DNA of 33,772 bases from a virus. This document shows positions 1 to 8,214 of this stretch, in pieces. Both the position numbers and the translations under genes were made by a program. Each line of letters opens with the position of its first letter. Position 1 is the stretch's first letter. Location of the stretch: positions 1 to 33,772 of IMG/VR virus record IMGVR_UViG_3300035698_027778. One strand, 5' to 3'. The notes under the pieces were generated by a model. It saw only the letters and a list, made by a program, of their open reading frames with translations, made no database searches and was not told where the DNA came from.

Positions 1-345
1 AGTCAAGTCACCGACGACGGTTGAGATGCCGGCCGATGCACCCTCGACTGAGACGGCACCGGTCAAGTCACCGACGACGGTTGAGGTGCCGGCCGATGCA
101 CCCTCGACTGAGACGGCACCGACCAAGTCACCGACGACGGTTGAGATGCCGGCCGATGCACCCTCGACCGCCAATGCACCGACCAAATCACCGACGACAG
201 TTGAGGAGCCTGCCGATTCGCCCTCAGACCCAATTACGGCCGTGAGGTCACCGACGACTGTTGAGGTGCCGGCCGATGCACCCTCGACTGAGACGGCACC
301 AGTCAAATCGCCAACGACGGTTGAGATGCCGGCCGATGCACCTTC
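1..345. repeat. 60-bp tandem repeat, about 5.7 copies
   Basis: The period is exactly 60 bp, visible as near-identical consecutive blocks containing CCGACGACGGTTGAG and GCCGGCCGATGCACC. The copy at about 181-240 is the most diverged and the copy at 301-345 decays into unique sequence. The period is a multiple of three and the changes mostly keep the minus-strand 20-residue pattern, which fits selection on the fibre protein. There are no unique spacers, so it is not a CRISPR array. Confidence 0.9.
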
Positions 346-507
346 TATCTCAACAATCGACGTTATATTGATTATGCCATCATCAAAAAGATGATAAATA
401 CCACCCGCGATATGTGGTAAAAATTTACCAGGAACTACGGCGGGAGAAGGAATTGAAGAAGGGGTCGAAGCAATGGGGCTCGACGATATTGGGCCAAAAC
501 CGAGCAT
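1..507 (-). CDS. Repeat-containing tail fibre/adhesin, 3' end beyond window
   Basis: The frame begins with ATG at 507-505, overlapping the stop of the upstream minus-strand gene as TGATG, and stays open to base 1, giving at least 169 residues with no stop. The N-terminus MLGFGPISSSPIAS is the short LGFG/APIAS-type start often seen in phage structural and fibre proteins. Next come a Ser/Pro stretch and a segment reading AGGIYHLFDDGIINIT. About 5.7 copies of a 20-residue repeat follow (GASAGISTVVGDLTGAVSVE and variants), a beta-rich Gly/Val/Thr pattern typical of a fibrous shaft. The gene is the third of a minus-strand operon whose neighbours are also fibre-like, so a host-recognition or decorating role is inferred. 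Frames on the plus strand across the repeats are also open, but only because a 60-bp repeat keeps every frame in register. C-terminus and true length are unknown. Confidence 0.75.
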   Translation of the reverse strand, partial: MLGFGPISSSPIASTPSSIPSPAVVPGKFLPHIAGGIYHLFDDGIINITSIVEIEGASAGISTVVGDLTGAVSVEGASAGTSTVVGDLTAVIGSEGESAGSSTVVGDLVGALAVEGASAGISTVVGDLVGAVSVEGASAGTSTVVGDLTGAVSVEGASAGISTVVGDLT

Positions 508-1922
508 CAGAACGTACCCGAATGCGCGTCTATCTTACGTAGTTGTATCGTTTCTGAGCGCTCTTGGTCCATAACATATGACGTGGAGTGTGGCCGGTAC
601 CCATCCGCATAAACCACTACATTATGCGATGTTCCATTAGAATCATCTGACCAGTACTCAATATCTGTTGTTTTACTGTTGCCGTATTGGTGTATATTGC
701 TCAGTAAAGCCACGGTTAGATCGTGGTCGTTCATCATCTTGCCGTCAGAACCGGTATTGAAGACAAATTTCTCCTTACCCTGAGACTGTTCAATCATCAC
801 AACGGCGCCTTCTAAAGGATCGCCATTTTCGTCATTTATGGTCAGTTCTAAACCATATACCCATTGAATAGCACCGTTATAATCGAGGTCATAATATTCT
901 CGGCCGCCCGTAAAGGTATTACCGGTCCACATCATCACCACAGCACCATACGCAACCTGAATAGAATCGCCGGCGTCGTGCTTCCACTCAGTATCCTTGA
1001 TAAGGATCATTGAATTGTATTGAGCAAGCACACAGCTCTTGTTATTATAATTCCCAAATTCACACCCCTCTACATATAGAAACTTCTGCCCATTGTCATG
1101 CTCTGTATTAAAATCATAACTCCTGACCATTTTTAATCCAATTGGTGCTCCCGTTCCATAACATAGAAGTTTCCAGGAAGCTGTAGTATTAAAAACACAA
1201 TCTTTTAAATGTGGTCTTCCGCTTGTCCCATAAAAACCATAGTTGCCTATGTCTTCGAACGTTAGGCCCTCGAAAGTAATGTTTCGAATCCCAGTCAAAT
1301 CATAAGGAATCCTTAGGGCATAAAAATTGAAACCCTTACCATAAGACTTATCAAAAATGATGTTCTTAAAGGAATGATTCCTGACCTTACCTATGGTATT
1401 AAAATATATAGCATAATAATTGGTAATACAGGCGGACCCAATAATCATGCCGTCTATATCCCAAATATCATCAACATATGTGTTGTTATTCTGTCGCTCA
1501 TAAAAATAAAGCCTCTGATAATTCTGCCATATAGGCTTGTAAGTTTCATTGCCGCGAATATATAAAGCCCCATAGATATACGTATAATATGATCGTTGCG
1601 TTCCAACAAACCAATCGATAGTGGTGTCGCCATATTGTTCTAATCTACCACCAGCGTCAACATAAAATCTTATCTCATTGGCCACATCATTGTCAAATTC
1701 AAATGTTTCATTTACAGAATAGTCTGTAGAATCACCTATTATTAATGTTCCACCATTCCGGATGCGAACGTATCGGAGCGCCCCACCTTTAACAGTATAA
1801 ATATCCGGGCTGGTTGAAGTTTTCTCAATAAAAGTAGAATCAGCAATATCTGTCGTTATTGAGGCTAAGGTATTTCCAGAGCCTGTGATATAAATACTAT
1901 TACCTGATTTGGCAGCGGGCAT
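507..1922 (-). CDS. Tail fibre/appendage protein, probable beta-helix with C-terminal Ig-like domain
   Basis: This is a 471-residue protein whose start is coupled to the upstream gene (TAATG, 1-bp overlap). Residues about 1-340 are rich in Asn, Gly, Tyr, Thr and aromatic residues, with short recurring strand-turn units, as expected for a right-handed beta-helix or beta-solenoid such as those of phage fibres and tailspikes. Residues about 355-470 (ELTINDENGDPLEGAVVMIE ... VVVYADGYRPHS ... ETIQLRKID) resemble the carboxypeptidase-regulatory/Ig-like beta-sandwich fold common in extracellular proteins. No signal peptide or membrane segment is visible. Position between two other fibre-like genes supports a receptor-binding or appendage role. 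Base composition is more A/T-rich than the sheath gene. No enzymatic motif was recognised, so depolymerase activity cannot be claimed. Confidence 0.65.
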   Translation of the reverse strand: MPAAKSGNSIYITGSGNTLASITTDIADSTFIEKTSTSPDIYTVKGGALRYVRIRNGGTLIIGDSTDYSVNETFEFDNDVANEIRFYVDAGGRLEQYGDTTIDWFVGTQRSYYTYIYGALYIRGNETYKPIWQNYQRLYFYERQNNNTYVDDIWDIDGMIIGSACITNYYAIYFNTIGKVRNHSFKNIIFDKSYGKGFNFYALRIPYDLTGIRNITFEGLTFEDIGNYGFYGTSGRPHLKDCVFNTTASWKLLCYGTGAPIGLKMVRSYDFNTEHDNGQKFLYVEGCEFGNYNNKSCVLAQYNSMILIKDTEWKHDAGDSIQVAYGAVVMMWTGNTFTGGREYYDLDYNGAIQWVYGLELTINDENGDPLEGAVVMIEQSQGKEKFVFNTGSDGKMMNDHDLTVALLSNIHQYGNSKTTDIEYWSDDSNGTSHNVVVYADGYRPHSTSYVMDQERSETIQLRKIDAHSGTF

Positions 1923-2578
1923 TACTTAATCACTTTCAGAGTTAAGGTGCATCTGGTGATTGTAGAGCAAGAGTCTATATTAAATCTCAAAATGTCTCCA
2001 GCGCTTATTGAAACAGTCCATCCTGATAGGGTTGTGTCTTGTGATTTTGCTGCAGTGCTTATGGTTGGTGGCGCTGCAGCAGTGATGGAATCAGCATCTG
2101 TTGGCGGAAAGTTAGCGTAAGTATCATTCCAAATATCAATAACTATTGAACCACTCTGATCGGCCAGCATCGTAGCTTCTATGATTGTGCAATCAAACGG
2201 TACAGTTAGATCGCCTTTTATTCCTGTTGTTATCACACCCCCGCCACCATCTATCGTAATACCGAATCTTTCATGGGTAATAGCTTTAGCTGGAATTACA
2301 ATGAACACATCTTTACTGCCAGCGGCCCAATCTACAGCTGCATCAGCATTACTCGAGGTAATGATTGTAGTTCTGGCCAAAGTTGTCCCAGCAGTTGTAA
2401 AAGTACCGAGCCCAACTTCCCAATCGGTGTCGTCAGTAATTGTATAATAACAAGTATCGCCATTTGACAACACGTCAGCAAAAGCCTGGAACCCCGTTTC
2501 TGCCCCAGCGAGAGTGACGGTTCCTGTGCCAGTCGTTGTAGTGGTCTCCTTAACTCTGTCTCCATAGATCAATGCCAT
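1922..2578 (-). CDS. Phage tail fibre/collar-type protein
   Basis: The protein has 218 residues. Its N-terminus (MALIYGDRVKETTTTTGTGT, followed by VTLAGAETGFQAFAD) matches a widespread phage module that begins with RVKETTTTTGTG, continues with a pattern like FADVLSNGDTCYYTITD and W-E-V-G-x-G-T, and is found in tail-fibre and virion proteins. The C-terminal half (about 110-218) is a Thr/Ser/Ile-rich beta region (TLSGWTVSISAGDILRFNID) similar to viral or phage head-fibre domains. The ATG is preceded on the minus strand by GGGGA at good spacing. It is the first substantial gene of the minus operon, transcribed away from the palindrome at 2654-2672. Confidence 0.65.
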   Translation of the reverse strand: MALIYGDRVKETTTTTGTGTVTLAGAETGFQAFADVLSNGDTCYYTITDDTDWEVGLGTFTTAGTTLARTTIITSSNADAAVDWAAGSKDVFIVIPAKAITHERFGITIDGGGGVITTGIKGDLTVPFDCTIIEATMLADQSGSIVIDIWNDTYANFPPTDADSITAAAPPTISTAAKSQDTTLSGWTVSISAGDILRFNIDSCSTITRCTLTLKVIK

Positions 2579-2639
2579 CGATGGTCCCCGTTATATCCCT
2601 GCTGCCAAAGTTGCTGGTTGTGATATTAATGCAGGACAT
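2550..2639 (-). CDS. Possible 29-residue leader ORF
   Basis: A short frame (MSCINITTSNFGSRDITG...) begins 14 bp downstream of the minus-strand TAAATATA and has a good ribosome-binding site (GAGGACAACA before ATG). It ends 29 bp inside the following fibre gene in another frame. Either it is a translated leader coupled to the fibre gene, or the ribosome-binding site is coincidental. No similarity was recognised. Confidence 0.22.
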   Translation of the reverse strand: MSCINITTSNFGSRDITGTIDGIDLWRQS

Positions 2640-2653
2640 TGTTGTCCTCAATT

Positions 2654-2672
2654 TATATTTAGCGTAAATATA
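2654..2672. promoter_or_regulatory. Divergent promoter/operator palindrome TATATTTA-GCG-TAAATATA
   Basis: Two copies of the octamer TAAATATA, one per strand (minus 2654-2661, plus 2665-2672), face outward with a 3-bp centre and form a perfect 19-bp palindrome. The plus copy ends 6 bp before the ATG at 2679. The minus copy lies 14 bp before the ATG at 2639 and about 75 bp before the fibre gene. The octamer recurs at 8175, 14543 and 19446, always upstream of a gene. A bidirectional late promoter is inferred; a regulator-binding site is the alternative. Confidence 0.6.
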
Positions 2673-2678
2673 TTATAG

Positions 2679-3107
2679 ATGTCAGTTTCCAGCCATACCA
2701 TCACCGTACAAAACCGCCTAGAAGTCCGCCCGGGCAATGTAATTTTAGTTCCTGGGTGCGAACCGACGTCGGCATTTACTTCTCCGACCCTAGCGGCCAA
2801 CCAGGACTGCCAGGGGTCGATAGTGACATTGGCCGCCGTTCTGGCCAATATCCCCGGCGCCAAGGTGACCCAGCTCTACAATGGGGGTGGCGCTCACGTC
2901 AAAATGTATGTGATACTTCCAAGCGGCCCTGCACCATCTCCAAATCGCTGTAATACCGACACCTCAACTCCGTCGTGTATTCCCGATTGGTATGCAATTC
3001 TCAGAGAGCTTGCAGAACCAATCGCGTCGGACGATGATGAAGAGTCTCAGACCGTTGAACAAATCTGTGAGCGTTATTCGATACAAACACGCTGCGGAAT
3101 TCTGTAA
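2679..3107 (+). CDS. Hypothetical Cys-containing protein
   Basis: The protein has 142 residues and was not recognised. The first half (ITVQNRLEVRPGNVILVPGC) looks like beta strands. Six cysteines occur, including pairs near residues 27/43, a CNTDTSTPSC stretch and two near the C-terminus (ICERYSIQTRCGIL). The middle contains a Pro/Ser segment. The ATG lies 6 bp after a TAAATATA element with no Shine-Dalgarno sequence, so transcription and translation may start almost together, or the true start could be further in. The stop overlaps the next ATG (TAATG), so translation of the two is coupled. Confidence 0.6.
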   Translation: MSVSSHTITVQNRLEVRPGNVILVPGCEPTSAFTSPTLAANQDCQGSIVTLAAVLANIPGAKVTQLYNGGGAHVKMYVILPSGPAPSPNRCNTDTSTPSCIPDWYAILRELAEPIASDDDEESQTVEQICERYSIQTRCGIL

Positions 3108-6100
3108 TGTTCGAAGACAGGCTCAATAAAGCCCTCAATATAATCGACGAGTCTGTCTTATCTGAAGATGTGGCCGATGAAGTAATTATATTCTTGGATG
3201 TGCCATACACACTTGGCACTGCCGATGACAGATATTCAATCATTCGCGTGTATTCGAGCAGAGATTCGTCAGGTCCAATGGCCCACAGCACTGGCGGGAC
3301 TGCTGATGGGATGGAATGGAAATATTTGTCGGTCTCGGGCGATCATGACCAGACACCTGAGAGCAGCGGGATGCTGCCGGATTACTATAATCAACCTGAG
3401 CCTGGTGCGTTACAGACCCGAGTGAAATGGATTACTAAATTAAAAGGGCATGCTGCCCTTATGAATAATGAGAATGTCAATAGGCCAGTCGCCTACCAAC
3501 GGTTCAAGTCAAGCCCAATATTCAGGACAATCTCCTCGGCACTCGAGAAGTGGAGTACGCGAGGAGAGTTATTTGAATTTCCGGAGCTGAGCGGTGATGA
3601 TTCAGGTGCGTTCGCCAAATATGTCGCGGATTTAGGAGCATTAATTAAACGCCTGAATTCGCTTGCCGTATTCAATCGCGGCGCTGATCGAAAACAGGCA
3701 CGTTATCGCTCGCCGGCCAAGCTTTTTATCGACTGGTTGACTAATGTGCTGCAGAATCCTCCGTTCGATCTGAGTGGCTATTGGGTGGACAAAATCCCAA
3801 ACAAACCCATCGATATCGACCCAAACTTGGCCAGGCGAGATCCTGGTGCTAAACAACAGTTAGAAAAGCATTATAATTCGGGAAGCACAAAATATAAAAC
3901 GAAATATGGCGTCTATGACGATCTTATCAGTGGTGAATCCGCGTGGACCCCACAGCTCATTTATAATGCGATGCGTCGTGCCAGCACTGAGAATACTTCT
4001 AAAGAAGTTGCATCGAGAATCAACAGACTCGAGAGAGACCCAGAATATGGTCTAAAAAAATTACGGCGGATGGAGATAGCGCTCGCGCGCAAAATCTTAA
4101 GAACGAATCCTGGAATCCCAAAGAAGAAGGACGATCCGGATGTTTTGGCTCATAATGAGCTCTTAAATAAAATCGATGATCTTGAACAAGAGCTTGGCGA
4201 ATTAAAAAAACTTGGAAGCAGCACGCATTTCAATCCGACGATTAAAGATTATTGCGATTGGTTTGAGGCCGACCCGAATTCTACCCCGGAGGATGTTGTC
4301 TTTGATGGCGTAGTTAATCAGCGCGCTGTAGCTCAATGGGTGTTAGACAACAAATTGCCGTTCTTAGAATGGAAAGAAAAAGAAGTCGGTGTTGGGGCTG
4401 CTACTCGTGGAGATGATTTAATCGCATCAGATTTTATCATATCAACAAACCCAGATACCGACGAAAAACGCTCTCTTGGGCCCATTTCAAATACTGCAGA
4501 ATTATTTGAATTTTTAGAGATAGTCCAAAAAAGCCCAGCTGCATTGCGATGGGCGATAATTGACTTCGCCAAGGGCGTCGGCAAGGACAAACACGGCAGG
4601 CAGCATGAAGATGGCAATATCATCATCAAAACACGCGTTGAAACAACCGGTATTGTTAGTGACGATGATGTAGTTGATCTGTCGCAATTTGAACTCGATG
4701 CTAGAAAATCAGAAGCAACTCAGGCCGACCTCGGCCTTGTTGAGCCAGACATGGTTCATATAGGCATGCGCTCGAAGCTTGAAGTCACCGACCCAGATTA
4801 TATCGGTGCTCGTACGTATTCAGTACGGCCGTCCGATGAAACTATTATCAAACATTCCTATACTATGCGTGTGTGTGGTGACCCATTGGTTATATATAAT
4901 AAACGCCGAGAAGGAACTCTGACCAATACCAGTGTAATTTATGTCTATACAACATCCCCGAACATTAAACTGTCTGAAGAAGGGGATGACGTAGTAACCG
5001 CCTCGACGTTTGTTGGTGACAATGAGAAGACTTTATGCAAACTCTTCAGTTATTCACAACTACCGGAGAAATTAAGGGCGGTTGTAATTGATCATGCCGG
5101 TGTTGCTTCTAACATCAGGTCTGGAGGACAATTGCCTGGATGTTATCTTTGTTCTCTTTATGACGACGAAGGCAAGATTGTAGAGCTCCAACCAGGGACG
5201 ACGATTCCACCTGGACATGAAGCAATACACCATAAATTGGACCGCGATCAAGTAAATCTGCCGTCTGGCGCAGTAGTTCCGGCCAGTTACTTTCAGGAAG
5301 TTAAAAAAGCCCTCAAGCGGTTTTCTAAAGTTCGAGCCGCAGCCTGGTCGAGGAGGTCGGAAGCAGCTGGCGCCTCGAGAGGCAAACGTGTTCTAGACGA
5401 ATATATCAAAGAGTTTGCTGAGATCATCGACCAGGCTGTTAAAGATGGCGCCAGGTTTAGCGAAAGCCCGGAAGACGTCAAAGCAGCAATAACTAGGTGG
5501 CTCCAACAATATACTACTCCGCGCAGGTATGGTGTGAATGCTGAAGATCCGACCTCCATCGGTCGGATTCGGAGTGATGGAGAACTTACTGGGACGATGA
5601 AAGATACCATCATCAACGACATCATGAAGATGAATCGCGAAGGGAAATACGACAATATTTCTGGCGATGAAAATGATATTAGGACATTAGTTATTATTGC
5701 TGCACATATCGTCGACACGCATGGCAATCGAGTCCCAGACGCCGCTGAGATTGCAAATATTGCCAACAAATCTGGCGAGCACCTTGCTCCAGAGCACGCC
5801 ACAGCAATCAAGCGCATATTGGACGACGCTGTGGAACAATATATGGATGGTATGAATTCGCGTGAACGGAAAAATCTTATTGATCTAATTCGTGGCAAGA
5901 CTTATATCACTACCTTCGGTCGGTTTAGTCCACAAAATGACCAACGTTCCACCGATGACGAATTTGCAATCGAGCCAGAAGGGTGGGACGATGATGACGC
6001 GCTTGAATTTGTAAACGACCAAGCAATGGTTTCAGATATCGCGGATGAATTTATCAGAGACGCACGTTTTGTCATGCGAGAGAACCCAGACCTTTACGCT

Positions 6101-6391
6101 GCTTATTTGGCGTCTAAAGGGCACGGTTTCGCGGAAATCCAACAAATTCTTGCGGAGTCATCAATATTATTGACTGTTGACCAAGACGATCTCAGCAGCA
6201 TAAAGGTCCTTGGCGAGGCTGTTGGTGATGAACATTTATCTTTATTGAGTTTGGCCACGACGCATTATTCAACAGGTCTCGTCTGCATCAATGAGATGCT
6301 TCGCAGTTGGTGTATTCTTGACGAACGCGGGCAATATGCGAAGGCCAAAATCATCGATACTGATGGGACATTGGTATCAAATATTTTATAG
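3107..6391 (+). CDS. 1094-residue orphan protein, probably virion-associated
   Basis: No family was recognised for this long soluble protein. It begins with an acidic segment (MFEDRLNKALNIIDESV), then a beta-like stretch. Residues about 290-370 are charged and helical, with a likely coiled coil (KIDDLEQELGELKKLG). Residues about 500-740 are mixed alpha/beta. A long helical C-terminal half follows from about 740, containing a basic patch (KRFSKVRAAAWSRRSEAAG). No signal peptide, membrane helix, nucleotide-binding loop or protease motif is visible. It is co-translated with its upstream neighbour and abuts the neck/tail genes, with the next ATG directly after its stop. That context suggests a structural or injected virion protein, but no function should be assigned. 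Confidence 0.75.
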   Translation: MFEDRLNKALNIIDESVLSEDVADEVIIFLDVPYTLGTADDRYSIIRVYSSRDSSGPMAHSTGGTADGMEWKYLSVSGDHDQTPESSGMLPDYYNQPEPGALQTRVKWITKLKGHAALMNNENVNRPVAYQRFKSSPIFRTISSALEKWSTRGELFEFPELSGDDSGAFAKYVADLGALIKRLNSLAVFNRGADRKQARYRSPAKLFIDWLTNVLQNPPFDLSGYWVDKIPNKPIDIDPNLARRDPGAKQQLEKHYNSGSTKYKTKYGVYDDLISGESAWTPQLIYNAMRRASTENTSKEVASRINRLERDPEYGLKKLRRMEIALARKILRTNPGIPKKKDDPDVLAHNELLNKIDDLEQELGELKKLGSSTHFNPTIKDYCDWFEADPNSTPEDVVFDGVVNQRAVAQWVLDNKLPFLEWKEKEVGVGAATRGDDLIASDFIISTNPDTDEKRSLGPISNTAELFEFLEIVQKSPAALRWAIIDFAKGVGKDKHGRQHEDGNIIIKTRVETTGIVSDDDVVDLSQFELDARKSEATQADLGLVEPDMVHIGMRSKLEVTDPDYIGARTYSVRPSDETIIKHSYTMRVCGDPLVIYNKRREGTLTNTSVIYVYTTSPNIKLSEEGDDVVTASTFVGDNEKTLCKLFSYSQLPEKLRAVVIDHAGVASNIRSGGQLPGCYLCSLYDDEGKIVELQPGTTIPPGHEAIHHKLDRDQVNLPSGAVVPASYFQEVKKALKRFSKVRAAAWSRRSEAAGASRGKRVLDEYIKEFAEIIDQAVKDGARFSESPEDVKAAITRWLQQYTTPRRYGVNAEDPTSIGRIRSDGELTGTMKDTIINDIMKMNREGKYDNISGDENDIRTLVIIAAHIVDTHGNRVPDAAEIANIANKSGEHLAPEHATAIKRILDDAVEQYMDGMNSRERKNLIDLIRGKTYITTFGRFSPQNDQRSTDDEFAIEPEGWDDDDALEFVNDQAMVSDIADEFIRDARFVMRENPDLYAAYLASKGHGFAEIQQILAESSILLTVDQDDLSSIKVLGEAVGDEHLSLLSLATTHYSTGLVCINEMLRSWCILDERGQYAKAKIIDTDGTLVSNIL

Positions 6392-6982
6392 ATGACCATT
6401 CACCAATTTGGACCGCAGTTCGGGCCGGCTCGAAAACAAAAATTCGAGACCATAGATGACGTCCCTGATTTTAGGAACGACCCCGAAAAAACTCAATCCT
6501 TAGTTTCGGTCTATAACCATGATAAGGTCGATATTTCTTTGGTCGAGCGATGGACCGAAGAAGTCACCAACATTAGTGGGGCGTGGGTTAAGCTTTATCT
6601 CAAACAGACGACAAAAACCGACGATGTGTGGGAAGAGGATCCTGACCCGGTTTTCTCGGATGCCATTAATATCAAAGCATTCTTTAAACCAGAGCCGCGC
6701 CTGATCGAACTGACTAGATGGGGAATCGATGCCCCGCTAAAGCTCACTATCGTTTTTCATCGGGCTACTCTTCTGAAGAATCCAATTATAGGTGAGAGGT
6801 TAATAATTCCTGGCGATATTGTGGTCGCCCCATACAACCATGTCACCGAATCACATGATCCGCTGCAACTTAGGGTTCTGAACGCTACACCTGACGGTAA
6901 CTGGCATTATCGTTTCATGTATCACAAAGCGGTTTGCGAGGTCGTACCCTCCGATGCGACAATCAAGGTGAAGCATGACTGA
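6392..6982 (+). CDS. Putative neck/head-completion protein
   Basis: The 196-residue protein starts immediately after the stop of the 1094-residue gene. Its C-terminal half (ERLIIPGDIVVAPYNHV ... QLRVLNATPDGNWHYRFMYH) has the pattern of a connector protein with a beta-rich fold: a permissive start-of-strand GDI, then a domain describing 'value on changing frame' loops, as in phage neck and connector subunits. It sits upstream of a gp15-like completion gene and the sheath, where T4-like phages keep neck genes gp13/gp14. The assignment is by position and pattern only. An alternative is a baseplate or LysM-like structural protein. Confidence 0.4.
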   Translation: MTIHQFGPQFGPARKQKFETIDDVPDFRNDPEKTQSLVSVYNHDKVDISLVERWTEEVTNISGAWVKLYLKQTTKTDDVWEEDPDPVFSDAINIKAFFKPEPRLIELTRWGIDAPLKLTIVFHRATLLKNPIIGERLIIPGDIVVAPYNHVTESHDPLQLRVLNATPDGNWHYRFMYHKAVCEVVPSDATIKVKHD

Positions 6983-7349
6983 TAATATTGATGAGCAGAT
7001 GCCCGGCTTAATCGCCGCCATACAGGCCCAGGCCGATCGCACAATTAAAAAGACAGTGGCCCATATGGCTGAATTTGTGGCTAGAGATATTGCTAAAAGA
7101 TATGAGAACATGGAGGCTCCTTTAGAGGTTCATGGCGAAATGGTGTCTGATTATCCAACTGAGGATATCGCAGCAGCAGTTACTTATACAGTCACTAATA
7201 ATACTGCCACCATTTATCTCGACAAGGATGAGGCCGTCGAAGCCGCCCAAAAATATGCGGCATATATGGTGGCCGGCAACCCATTCCTCAAAGTGAGGAC
7301 CAAGTTGCGGGATCTACCTGAATTTAGACAAAGATATGCTGGGCTGTAA
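6975..7349 (+). CDS. Putative tail-completion/connector protein
   Basis: The protein has 124 residues. Its start overlaps the previous gene by 8 bp with AAGGTG upstream. Residues 1-50 are a long amphipathic helix (PGLIAAIQAQADRTIKKTVA ...). These are followed by short strands and a C-terminal helix. The size and helix-plus-beta layout resemble HK97-gp10-like or tail-terminator connector proteins, which usually lie between neck and sheath genes. Its stop overlaps the next start as TAATG. The family assignment is weak. Confidence 0.4.
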   Translation: MTDNIDEQMPGLIAAIQAQADRTIKKTVAHMAEFVARDIAKRYENMEAPLEVHGEMVSDYPTEDIAAAVTYTVTNNTATIYLDKDEAVEAAQKYAAYMVAGNPFLKVRTKLRDLPEFRQRYAGL

Positions 7350-8206
7350 TGATATATAATTTTCAGTTTATCCCAAGGCATAATGTTCTACACGCTGGTG
7401 GCGTAGTTCCCGAAAAGAAGCCATCAATAGCTACGGGCGTATTGACGGCCATGACAGCTCAGGCCAAGCCGACGAGGGAATTATATGACGATACCAACGT
7501 TAATGTTGGCGAGGAAATAAGGACAGTAGTCGAGCCAGCTTTTTATCATCACGACGCGGCCGTGAAGGCATATTTTGAGGGCATTCAAATCCCGACAAAA
7601 GATAGCGTTAAGAAGATGAAGGTTAAAATTGCCGGCGGAGATAAATCCCTATTGTTTTGGGATAAAGATATCGAGCGGGTGCGTGTTGCGCTTCCTGTCA
7701 TGTCTATCGTCAGAGAAGACGCCGAATTCAATCCAGAAAAATTCACGCCGGCCTATATGCCAGCTGCCAGGCGTTTTGCCCAAAACGACGGTGGTCGTAT
7801 GGTCTTGACCTACCGGCCGTTCCCCGTATTAATCCAGTATACTTTGGCGATTTGGGCCGAGTACAAACGAGACATTGGCATTATTCAACAAAATATTATG
7901 CCAAGATTCCATGGTGGGCTTGCAGAGATCCAAGCAGATCTTGGGCAAGTTACTGGGACTCTAATACTTAAGTATAACAGCATGACTGACAATAGTGAAG
8001 TTGATAAAGAAGCTGAGGCGATGCAGCTTAGGCGAATCGACATAAGTTTGACGGTAGAAGGATGGATACCGCTGCCCGAAAAGATTGTCCCGACGGTTCT
8101 TGGAAAAGTTACAACCATTAATGAATATGTGACAGGCGAATTCTTAGATGTAGCTGAACGGGGCATATCAGCAATAAATATATTAGAGCACGATGCCCCA
8201 CGCTAG
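7349..8206 (+). CDS. gp15-like tail completion/sheath stabiliser protein
   Basis: The protein has 285 residues. The central segment YRPFPVLIQYTLAIWAEYKR, followed by DIGIIQQNIMPRF and then a strand-rich LILKYNSMTD, matches the pattern 'pyP..i.y.l.i.a.. ..d..qi.eqilp.f.p' of T4 gp15/gp3-type tail terminator proteins. These cap the tail tube and sheath and join the tail to the neck. A VALPVMSIVREDAEFNPEKF segment sits before it, as expected for 'lP.isv......d..r' in that family. It is directly upstream of the sheath block, consistent with the T4-like order. Its last 36 bp contain a TAAATATA element serving the next gene. Confidence 0.55.
   Translation: MIYNFQFIPRHNVLHAGGVVPEKKPSIATGVLTAMTAQAKPTRELYDDTNVNVGEEIRTVVEPAFYHHDAAVKAYFEGIQIPTKDSVKKMKVKIAGGDKSLLFWDKDIERVRVALPVMSIVREDAEFNPEKFTPAYMPAARRFAQNDGGRMVLTYRPFPVLIQYTLAIWAEYKRDIGIIQQNIMPRFHGGLAEIQADLGQVTGTLILKYNSMTDNSEVDKEAEAMQLRRIDISLTVEGWIPLPEKIVPTVLGKVTTINEYVTGEFLDVAERGISAINILEHDAPR
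8175..8182 (+). promoter_or_regulatory. TAAATATA promoter-like element
   Basis: TAAATATATTAGAG lies 33 bp upstream of the ATG at 8215 and matches the copy at 2665 (TAAATATATTATAG) over 12 of 14 positions. It lies inside the 3' end of the preceding gene. An AGGAG ribosome-binding site follows it. A phage late promoter is inferred. Confidence 0.5.
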
Positions 8207-8214
8207 GAGCTAGA

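Noticed and set aside
1-345. CRISPR-like array
   Set aside because: Contiguous near-identical 60-bp units with no unique spacers, and in frame with a coding sequence.
26-394. Plus-strand frame rich in PTTVE and PADAPS repeats
   Set aside because: It is a shadow of the repeat: the 60-bp period keeps every frame open. The minus frame has a coupled ATG, a recognisable N-terminus and operon context.
1889-1896. TATAAATA (T4-type late promoter box)
   Set aside because: A single copy on the plus strand inside a minus-strand gene with no plus gene downstream; probably chance.
5293-5898. 201-residue minus-strand frame
   Set aside because: Antisense to a continuous, well-composed coding sequence; no ribosome-binding site and a composition unlike a folded protein.
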